A DNA stretch of 64,000 bases. Source: Kordia sp965283645. GTDB taxonomy: Bacteria > Bacteroidota > Bacteroidia > Flavobacteriales > Flavobacteriaceae. A program made the translations under genes and the position numbers. How positions within the stretch are numbered: the first letter of the stretch is position 1; every line of letters begins with the position of its first letter. The notes below the pieces were generated by a model that saw only the letters and a list, made by a program, of their open reading frames with translations, did no database searches and was not told the origin of the DNA. Location of the stretch: contig NZ_CBDIPG010000001.1 of assembly GCF_965283645.1 (NCBI RefSeq), positions 1,860,001 to 1,924,000 of the forward strand, in the 5' to 3' direction. Shown piece by piece: positions 16,272 through 23,951 of the stretch.

Positions 16272-19200
16272 AAGCGTTGATTTCTTTTATAATTGAGTTA
16301 TTTAGTTCTTTTGTTTGCGAGTTCCATAGAAAAGGAATTTCAATAATTCTTTTATCTACCGACCTTATAGTCTGTCTTTCACTTGTAGAAAGTATATTGA
16401 TTATAAAAACCCTTTCTCCATTTACATTTTCTAGTTTTTTTCTAATCTTGGCTTCCTGTTCAATAAAACTAATTTCAGTAGTTTCTTTCCAATGTTTAAA
16501 ATCTATATAAATATTTTCATTTTCAATCTTATAATCAAAGTTTTCATAGTATTCAACTGCTAATTCTTCTAACTGAATATTAAATTGTTGTTCAAAAATA
16601 AATTTCCCAATTTGTTCTCCTAAAGCGCCTTTGTATATGTTATTAAACATTACTGGAGTTATCATGTACTTATTAATTTTGAACTCAGTTGCCCATTTTT
16701 CCTTTTCAAAAAACTGTCTAACTCCATCTATTTCTAATAGTTCATCCAATCTGGCAGATTCACTAGAAACCTCACTTCCTGAATTAGTATTGAAATCAAC
16801 CTTAATACTTTTGAAATCATTATAGAACTCAGTCTCATTAGCTTTAAAATAATAATTATTTGATGGAGTTGGAAGTTCAATGTATAAATCCAAGATTCGA
16901 TTCAGTTTCAAATCATTTATTTCATCTTTTGATATAGAAGGAAAACTCAGGCACATCTTTCTTAAACTATTCCATTCTTGTATTCGTTTCTCTGTCCAAC
17001 TCCAATTTTTATTTGAAATAAATTTTTGAATTATAGAATGAACTTTCCTGTTTGTTGAAGCCGCAAGGTTTTTAAGTTTAGAGTTATTCTCATTTTGAAT
17101 TTTTATAAGTTGTTTACTTGATTTAATTAGTGCTTTAAACTCATTTAGAACCAAATTATTTTCAATATCAAAATCACAAATAAGTTTATCTAACTCTTTA
17201 TCTACGTAAATATAAATATTCGGAAATTTTAGATTGGTTCTACAAATTCTACCAATTGCCTGTATTATAAATTTAGCATAATGTTGTTTTATGTTTTCAT
17301 CATTATATAAATTGACTTTTGGACTTCCTAAATCCTCTTTAGTATTGAATGAAGCTAAAAGATTTTTAAAGGCTCTAGTTACCTCCATATTTAATTGATA
17401 AATGGAAATAATACCTACTTGAGCCAAAAATTCTAATTGAAATAAGTACTTTATAAATCCTTCTTCGTTTAAGTTTCTATTGATTTGTTGAATTATATGA
17501 GTAGGCTTATCTAAATAAATAGCATTTATATCTGTTTGGCTATGAACATTCCAATTTGGTAGTTGTTCACTCCTGACATTAATCAATTCTTCGGGATTTG
17601 AAGAAATAAATTGAAGATTCTGACCTGCTCCCATAGTTTGATACATGGAAATAATAAAAATCTTTTTTCCAGCCTCAAGCCTACTTTTAAAGTCTGCTTT
17701 TTTATTATCAAAATCATTACTATTAACAATACAATATGATTTTTTTACATCAAATTTTTCTTCGTCAGGATTTGTAAAATATTCTTGCTTGTTATTTTCT
17801 TCAATCAAGAGTGAAAAAATATCTTCTAGTATATTTAATTCTAAAGCTTTATCATTTCTTTTAGGCTCTTTATTTAAAAGACAGAGAAAACCTGTAATAT
17901 CATCCTGTAATAAATATTGTTTGAAAGCATACGAAATTTTTAAATATCTATTAAATTGATAATCTGTTGTATTTAAAGTATTCAGTTGTCCTATAATATC
18001 ATCAGCTAATTCTTTATCCCCAAATAAAGTTTCAAAATCTTTTGAGAAGTCATTGAAATTTAACCATGCTGTATGAATATTAATTTTAGAATAATATTTA
18101 TTTTGCTCTTCAAACAGATCGAAAAGAATCCTATTTTCTTCCTTTGATAGTTCAATAAATTTAGAGCCAAGCTGTCTTTTAAAATAACTGATATCATAGT
18201 TTCCTGTTACGGTTTCTATGTACGCAGTAGCAGATATTCCAATTATTTTTGCCTTTTCAGCAAGTTTCAATATGAATTTTTCGGGAGTATTTTGAAAACT
18301 ATAAATGAAGGTTTTTGTTTTTGATTGGTGTAAATCATCATCTACAAAATCATAATATCTAAACCCTTTTTCATAAACACTTAAATCATAATTTAACTCA
18401 AGTTTACCTTTTTTATTATTATTTGGCTTTTCCCTAGTACTGAGGATATTTTCAATAAGAAAGTTTTTATATCTAATGTCTAGAGCAAATTCTTCTATAA
18501 CAGTACTTAATGCTGAATCAAACGTAAATTCGGTTCTTCTCTTTTTATCTCTATTTTCTAGCTGTTGATAATTTTCTGCAATGCTTTTAATTTTTCTACT
18601 AAAATAATTTACAAAACCTTTTATCTCATTGAGAAGATGAACCATACTTTCTCCTTTAGGCTTAGTGTCTTCAAAAACTATTTCATTTGTTTTTAATGAA
18701 TCATTTCGATTAAGTCGGATGAATTTTTTGTTGTTCCTGTATACCGAGTGATATTGAAAATCGTGAAATAAAAGGCTTCTTTGACTTACATTATCATCTA
18801 TATTTTTAGTTTTAAAACTATAATTGAGTTGAAACTTTTTGACTATTACTTCAGATTTTTCTAATAATACATCTTTAACATTTTTGAGTGACAAGTCATA
18901 TCCTTTATCAATCAATTCCTGTCTTTGTTCTGAATGAGTAGTGAACTTTTCAGGAAAGACATTTTTAGATAAAGCCCAATAAATTTCAGTAAAAAGATGA
19001 ATAAAATCAATCCTTTGTTTCTTTCCTTTTTCAATTATATTATTTAGAATACTATCTTTAGTAGCATCAAATTCATCTATAAAAATAATTGCATTTTTTG
19101 TAATATTATTTTCGAGAAAAGAATAAGATGGTTCTACTAAAGTACTATTCTTGAAATAAAATTTGTCTATACTTAAAAAGAATACTTTTCGTTTTGATGT

Positions 19201-19770
19201 GAAAACTGCGGGATAAAGTTCGCCAATCCATTTGAGTTCATCTTGCGTTTTAATTGCTCTGATTCTTTCCTGTCTATTTTTAAAATTATCTTTTAAATAC
19301 TTTTCAATTATTCCTCTAAACTTTGGTTCTAATTCTTTTCTTAATTTGTTTTTTTGCTCATCTACAAAAGATTTGAAACTTCGTCCTTTTTTTGAATAAT
19401 AATTTATGTTAGCGATAATGCTCTTGACTTCACGATATATACTATGATTTTTAAAATAACTGTTAATTGAATTAATTACATCATCGAAATTTTCAATAAG
19501 GCATTCAGAGTTAGAATCTAAAAAGATCACATCCTTTTCAAAATCATTTAATTTTTTATTGGGTATAAAGAAATTATCTTTTAACTCCTCATACGGTAGA
19601 TTTTTTTTAAGATTTGTAATGAAGAAAATTTTTCTATTTTCTTTGCAATACTCTTTGTAATTTTCGAATATCCAAGTTAGTACGTTATGTGTTTTTCCTG
19701 AACCAGTTGGAGGATTAAATAATAGCAATCCATTATTTTCATTACAATGATTCTCTAAAATTTCTATCAT
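16258..19770 (-). CDS. large SF2-type helicase with C-terminal DxK nuclease signature
   Basis: A 1170-aa protein. The helicase motifs are clear: Walker A NPPTGSGKTHNVL (residues 19-31), motif II IIFIDEFD (near 230), motif III GISATAY (near 510), motif V ISMYQTMGAGQNLQF and motif VI QAIGRICRT (near 835). Long insertions separate motif I from II. The last 150 residues contain GEQIGKFIFEQQF followed by ENFDYKIENENIYIDFKHWK, a D...DxK arrangement like PD-(D/E)XK nucleases. It would act on DNA (or hybrids) in the cytoplasm. It is the first gene of the operon, with the next gene starting inside its last 14 bases. Relation to DinG- or Cas3-like helicases is possible, but no iron-sulphur cysteine set is seen. 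Confidence 0.8.
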   Translation of the reverse strand: MIEILENHCNENNGLLLFNPPTGSGKTHNVLTWIFENYKEYCKENRKIFFITNLKKNLPYEELKDNFFIPNKKLNDFEKDVIFLDSNSECLIENFDDVINSINSYFKNHSIYREVKSIIANINYYSKKGRSFKSFVDEQKNKLRKELEPKFRGIIEKYLKDNFKNRQERIRAIKTQDELKWIGELYPAVFTSKRKVFFLSIDKFYFKNSTLVEPSYSFLENNITKNAIIFIDEFDATKDSILNNIIEKGKKQRIDFIHLFTEIYWALSKNVFPEKFTTHSEQRQELIDKGYDLSLKNVKDVLLEKSEVIVKKFQLNYSFKTKNIDDNVSQRSLLFHDFQYHSVYRNNKKFIRLNRNDSLKTNEIVFEDTKPKGESMVHLLNEIKGFVNYFSRKIKSIAENYQQLENRDKKRRTEFTFDSALSTVIEEFALDIRYKNFLIENILSTREKPNNNKKGKLELNYDLSVYEKGFRYYDFVDDDLHQSKTKTFIYSFQNTPEKFILKLAEKAKIIGISATAYIETVTGNYDISYFKRQLGSKFIELSKEENRILFDLFEEQNKYYSKINIHTAWLNFNDFSKDFETLFGDKELADDIIGQLNTLNTTDYQFNRYLKISYAFKQYLLQDDITGFLCLLNKEPKRNDKALELNILEDIFSLLIEENNKQEYFTNPDEEKFDVKKSYCIVNSNDFDNKKADFKSRLEAGKKIFIISMYQTMGAGQNLQFISSNPEELINVRSEQLPNWNVHSQTDINAIYLDKPTHIIQQINRNLNEEGFIKYLFQLEFLAQVGIISIYQLNMEVTRAFKNLLASFNTKEDLGSPKVNLYNDENIKQHYAKFIIQAIGRICRTNLKFPNIYIYVDKELDKLICDFDIENNLVLNEFKALIKSSKQLIKIQNENNSKLKNLAASTNRKVHSIIQKFISNKNWSWTEKRIQEWNSLRKMCLSFPSISKDEINDLKLNRILDLYIELPTPSNNYYFKANETEFYNDFKSIKVDFNTNSGSEVSSESARLDELLEIDGVRQFFEKEKWATEFKINKYMITPVMFNNIYKGALGEQIGKFIFEQQFNIQLEELAVEYYENFDYKIENENIYIDFKHWKETTEISFIEQEAKIRKKLENVNGERVFIINILSTSERQTIRSVDKRIIEIPFLWNSQTKELNNSIIKEINAYATL

Positions 19771-20259
19771 TTTTTGAGGTAATTATTCTTTTTTTAGTTG
19801 TCACAATACAATTTAGTAGCGGAAGATTAAAAGTAGTAATTTTCTTCTTGAATATTTAATTTATACTTTCTTATTTTGTTTGACAAACTTTTCATGACAT
19901 CTTATTGAGGTATCTAGTTTACACAAATAATCTAATATTATATGATGATGATTATTTTTTTTAAAATCTTTTACTGATTTCTTACTTATTAGTAAATTAT
20001 AAACTCATCACTTAATAATAAGTTGGTTTTTGTAGTTTTTTCAATAATCACCAGTAATTAATAAATTTTTGGAAAATTATTTTAACTCCTTTCCCACCAC
20101 TTATTGAACAACATATTAAATGTAAAATGAAATCAGAAAATATTTATTAAATCATAAGTAATTTTTAAGCTACCTATTAATTATTATACTTTTAGGCTTC
20201 ATTTACACTAGGATAAATCTTCCTTTTTCAATATTCTTACAATTTCTTCTTACAATTCG

Positions 20260-20272
20260 TGTGTCGGACACA
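20260..20272. promoter_or_regulatory. palindrome TGTGTC-G-GACACA
   Basis: A perfect 6-bp inverted repeat around one base, 297 bases upstream of the methylase start. Possible regulator-binding site; no cognate regulator is in the window apart from the broken repressor. Confidence 0.35.
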
Positions 20273-20308
20273 AAATTTCACAAATGTAATTCCAATTTCC
20301 CTTTGTAG

Positions 20309-20329
20309 CTTAGTGTTTGAAACACTAAG
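20309..20329. promoter_or_regulatory. long palindrome CTTAGTGTTT-G-AAACACTAAG
   Basis: A perfect 10-bp inverted repeat with a single central base. A related half-perfect version recurs at 20541-20559 directly before the methylase start. Two similar palindromes 230 bases apart suggest a dimeric regulator or self-recognition by an element-encoded protein. Function inferred. Confidence 0.5.
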
Positions 20330-20540
20330 GAAACAAAAAAGAACGAAGGTCATAGTTACCTAATAATAGAACTTTTTTTGTTGCATGAAACAATTTCATT
20401 TGTATCAATCAAAAAAATGTAAAGTTCAATGTTTTAAGGGCATTACTAACGTTTATTAATGTCTGCTTAAAAAGTATAGTTGTTTTCAATTGTCCGAGTG
20501 ACAAAAGTTGACAAATGATTTTTGAATTCTACTTTTTAGT

Positions 20541-20559
20541 TTAGTGTTTTCAACATTAA
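20541..20559. promoter_or_regulatory. palindrome TTAGTGTT-TTC-AACATTAA next to the methylase start
   Basis: An 8-bp inverted repeat with one mismatch, ending 10 bases before the ATG at 20570. Its left arm matches the palindrome at 20309-20329. Binding there would cover the translation start region. Confidence 0.45.
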
Positions 20560-20569
20560 TTGATAAAAC

Positions 20570-23224
20570 ATGAATGTACAAATAACACACAATACAGCTA
20601 AAAAAGGAATTGAAATGCTGTTTTCAAAGCCAACAGAAAATGAACTGTTTTTATTTCTTCAAAGGCTAGGTTTTAAGCACGCTTTTAATGATAAACTGAA
20701 ATTATATGCTGATTTTCATCCGCCTTATGTAAAGTTTGCTCATAAGCTTAAAAATGCTTTGGAAAATAATACTGATTGGAAGTTTATCCCTTTAGAAACT
20801 ACTTTTAAACCTTCTTTTGACAATGTTGATGATTTAAAGTTTTGCATCGCAGAAATCAATGTCAGAAAAGATGATAAAATTATTATGGGCGAATATCTCA
20901 TTTTTGAAAACTACAAACGCGTTGCCAAGCTTATTGCAGAACGCTATGCCAAACAAACCTTTGGTCATTATGTTGATTCAATTCTAATCTTACCTAGAAA
21001 CTATAAAATTAGAGCGCAAGAATTATTAAGTAAAAATAAAGTAATTGAAGTAGATGAAAATGGAAACTTTATTTCTTTTCAGTATACAGATTCTTTATCT
21101 AAAATAGCTAATGAAGTTATTAAACATGAAGGATTAAGCGATTCGGATAATTCTCAAATAAAAAAGGATTTTTCTAAATTTATAGAGTCTGGAATTTTTG
21201 AAAATAAAATTGATTTTGATAAGCTGTTACTTTTGGAAATTATTGACAAACTCGCTTCAATTGAAAATGAAACTACCAATACTTGTAAAGACATTATTCA
21301 AAACTTAACAACAGAAATAGAAGAAGCATCAGCGATTGGCTTTGATGTTCTACGTCGTAAGAAGCTTTCGCACATTATTCGTTTATATAAAGATTGGTTC
21401 AATGATCTTAATAGTAGTTGTAAAACAAGTGTAGCAATTGCCATGCGACCTTTACTTGATTTCATGGATGAACAAATAGATTGTATTTCATGTTCGGCTA
21501 CTCTAAATTTTGAAAAACACAAAGTTCCAAATGTGCTTGTTCCAATCTATGTGAATGAGACATTTCATAAAGGTAAGATTCCAAAAGAACAAATACCATC
21601 ACTAAAACCAAAGTTTCCATATCTATTTGAAGTCAACAATCACACTTTTAACAAGCTTTCAGCCTTTCAACTTTTTGAATTATCGCAGTTGGAAGACTAT
21701 GTAGAAAGCGACCTAAATATCTCAAGAATCCGATTGAATAATTATTGGCAAGACAATAGTTATAAACTATTTAAAGAAATAGGCTACCCTATTGACAAAC
21801 AACATCCTTACGTTAGTTTATCTCATGGATATATTCATGTACTTACCTCTAAAGAAATTTTAGTAAAAGGCAATAAATTATGTAATTGGTTGTACCTACT
21901 TCAAAACTATCGCCCAATTGCAGATGTATCTTTTGGGATTGATATTATTAACAAAAAGGTAAATGAATTATCAGAACAACTATCCGAACTGAAAAAAGGA
22001 GAAAGTTTATTAAATATGCCTTATGAGGAGAACGTTTCTAAACGAGAAGCTATTCAGAATGACATAGCATCGCTTTTTGCATCAAAAGAAGTGATTGAAA
22101 GCTTCATTAAAGAATCACTTACAAAACAACTTAATGAAGATAACTTTGTGGATTCTGATAATGAATACGCTGAACTGAATAAACCTAAATTCAATAGAGA
22201 TAGTTTTGTAGCAAGTATAGCCTTGACCTACGCTAATCACAAAAAACCAACTGAATCACAAATAGAAGATTTTAGAAAAAAGTACAATGTTCCTAACGAT
22301 GAAGTATTGCAAGAATCCGTAGAACTAAGTGCTATTGATTTTTTTAGAAGTAGATACAATCATGTAGAAGGGGAACTTTGGCTCGGCGCGATGAGCCATT
22401 TTTGGAACAACTTACAGTACGATAGAAGTTTCGCTGATGATAAAAATCATATTAAACACAGTCATATACTACCGTTACCAATTGCTATGATGATTGGTAA
22501 GTACATTCAAACCGATAAAATTACTTCGATTTATAATCCAACAGCAGGAAGTGGTCATTCATTAATAGGTACAAAAACTACAATAGTTCACGCTAACGAA
22601 TTATCAGAACTCAAAAGAACTTCTCTTGATTTTTTACGTTTTAAAAATACTACCAGCTACAACCCATTAAAACCGACACCGAAAGAAATGCACAAATCTT
22701 TTGATGCAGTAGTATGTAATCCTCCAAGTATAGTATCAAACATAACATCAAATCAAAAAATGGATATTATTGATGAATATATTGAAAATGGATATTTCTT
22801 AACTGGTCACCTTAGACAAAAGGCATATATAATCGCGCTTGCGCTATTAAATCTAAATGACAATGGAAAAGCTGTTATCGTCTTAAATGGACATATCATT
22901 TTTGATGAAGAAGGAAGAATTAAATATTATCGAGATTTTCTAAATTGGTTGTATAAGTACTATTGTGTCCGTGATATTATCAACCTAGACAGCTTTATTC
23001 TCTCGAAAGAGAAAACCAAAAAGCAGAAAAAAATGGTAGTACTAATCGAAGGAAGAAAATCAAATCCTTCTTACAACACTCCAACAAAAGAAAACCAACC
23101 ACATTTAGCTAAGGTGATTGGTTCTTTGGATAAACTTTGGAAGCGTTTTAAAGCAAATCAAATCCCTATGATAGATATTATGATAAGACAACTTAAAATT
23201 GCTCAAGCTCAGTATGAAAAGTAA
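20570..23224 (+). CDS. large N6-adenine DNA methylase-like protein
   Basis: An 884-aa protein. The C-terminal third holds an adenine methyltransferase fold: SAM-binding motif I NPTAGSGHSL (about residue 655) and catalytic motif IV VVCNPPS (about 716), then GHLRQKAYIIALALL. The N-terminal two thirds are unrecognised and probably contain target recognition or helical regions, including a coiled-coil-like stretch near 480-520. It has no restriction or specificity partner beside it, which fits the solitary methylases of conjugative and integrative elements that protect element DNA. Its last 28 codons recur as a decayed copy at 26720-26807. The start at 20570 is preceded by the palindrome at 20541-20559. 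Confidence 0.75.
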   Translation: MNVQITHNTAKKGIEMLFSKPTENELFLFLQRLGFKHAFNDKLKLYADFHPPYVKFAHKLKNALENNTDWKFIPLETTFKPSFDNVDDLKFCIAEINVRKDDKIIMGEYLIFENYKRVAKLIAERYAKQTFGHYVDSILILPRNYKIRAQELLSKNKVIEVDENGNFISFQYTDSLSKIANEVIKHEGLSDSDNSQIKKDFSKFIESGIFENKIDFDKLLLLEIIDKLASIENETTNTCKDIIQNLTTEIEEASAIGFDVLRRKKLSHIIRLYKDWFNDLNSSCKTSVAIAMRPLLDFMDEQIDCISCSATLNFEKHKVPNVLVPIYVNETFHKGKIPKEQIPSLKPKFPYLFEVNNHTFNKLSAFQLFELSQLEDYVESDLNISRIRLNNYWQDNSYKLFKEIGYPIDKQHPYVSLSHGYIHVLTSKEILVKGNKLCNWLYLLQNYRPIADVSFGIDIINKKVNELSEQLSELKKGESLLNMPYEENVSKREAIQNDIASLFASKEVIESFIKESLTKQLNEDNFVDSDNEYAELNKPKFNRDSFVASIALTYANHKKPTESQIEDFRKKYNVPNDEVLQESVELSAIDFFRSRYNHVEGELWLGAMSHFWNNLQYDRSFADDKNHIKHSHILPLPIAMMIGKYIQTDKITSIYNPTAGSGHSLIGTKTTIVHANELSELKRTSLDFLRFKNTTSYNPLKPTPKEMHKSFDAVVCNPPSIVSNITSNQKMDIIDEYIENGYFLTGHLRQKAYIIALALLNLNDNGKAVIVLNGHIIFDEEGRIKYYRDFLNWLYKYYCVRDIINLDSFILSKEKTKKQKKMVVLIEGRKSNPSYNTPTKENQPHLAKVIGSLDKLWKRFKANQIPMIDIMIRQLKIAQAQYEK

Positions 23225-23528
23225 ACACTTATGCTTACTTCAAGTAAAAATTTCTAAAACTTAACTTTTTGATAAAGATTTTGAAAACTATAATTCTAAC
23301 ATAGAAAAGAATGTTTTACTTTTTAGTTGCATCTTAAAAAATAAAGATATTATATGTTTTAAAAAATCAAAACGTAAAAGCTAAAAAACTTTAAGTAGCT
23401 TTGTATTTTTAGTAAGAAAATTATATTTTTATATATAATTAAATTCTTAATACAATTTAGTTTTGCTTATAAATGAAATAATAGGGATTCCTCTAATTCA
23501 TAAGTTATGCATTATAAAATATAAGAAA
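23225..23528. other. gene-free stretch with possible promoter for the two-gene cassette
   Basis: It separates the methylase from the putative Abi membrane protein gene. TAGCTTTG at 23396-23403 fits the Bacteroidetes -7 element TAnnTTTG, but a matching TTG at -33 is missing. An in-frame upstream ATG at 23463 exists, but the ATG at 23529 is preferred because it is followed directly by a typical N-terminus. Nothing else is seen. Confidence 0.35.
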
Positions 23529-23951
23529 ATGAAAAATGAAAAATCAATTTTGTTTGTAGGAGTTCTAATAATTATTTTTTTATGGTTGTTTAGTGGGGTT
23601 GCTATTTCATGGATTGTACCAAAATTACAAGATAGAGGCGTAATAGGTGACATGTTTGGTGCAATTAATGCACTTTTTTCTGGCTTAGCTCTAGCGTTCG
23701 TGATTTATACGGTTTACCTTCAATCTAAACAACTAGACCTGCAAAATAAAGAAATAAAAAATGCATTGGAAGAGACTAGAAAAACTAATCTTGTCAATAT
23801 GTATTCTTCCTTAATTATGTTTTATTCTAACGAGGAGGAAAAATATCGCGGTCATGATGGAAGAAGCATGGAAAATGCTAAACAGCAAAAGCAAACATAT
23901 ATTAAATTACTTAAAAATCTTGAAAAAGAAGATAATAATGAGAACACATGA
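23529..23951 (+). CDS. membrane protein resembling putative phage abortive infection (PutAbiC-like) proteins
   Basis: A 140-aa protein with two membrane helices (about residues 6-28 and 43-65) separated by VPKLQDRGVIGDMFGAINALF, then VIYTVYLQSKQLDLQNKEI running into a coiled coil. The order 'GDMFGAxNALFSGLA..IYTxYLQ..xLxLQ' is what I know from the PutAbiC family of putative abortive infection membrane proteins, here only the N-terminal membrane part. It probably sits in the inner membrane as effector or sensor. Its last 14 bases overlap the ATPase gene, so the two form a unit. An earlier ATG (23463) would add 22 residues. Confidence 0.6.
   Translation: MKNEKSILFVGVLIIIFLWLFSGVAISWIVPKLQDRGVIGDMFGAINALFSGLALAFVIYTVYLQSKQLDLQNKEIKNALEETRKTNLVNMYSSLIMFYSNEEEKYRGHDGRSMENAKQQKQTYIKLLKNLEKEDNNENT

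Larger units (their letters stand above)
19771..20569. other. 800-bp gene-free divergent regulatory region
   Basis: This lies between the divergent helicase operon and the methylase gene, so promoters for both should be here. No gene is seen on either strand. The left 450 bases are plain AT-rich DNA. The right 350 bases carry three palindromes (20260-20272, 20309-20329, 20541-20559) and repeated TTGTC/GACAA words around 20490-20515, annotated separately. Confidence 0.5.

Noticed and set aside
19771..20300. Possible small genes in the 800-bp gap before the methylase
   Set aside because: No frame of useful length with a start and protein-like composition was found on either strand.
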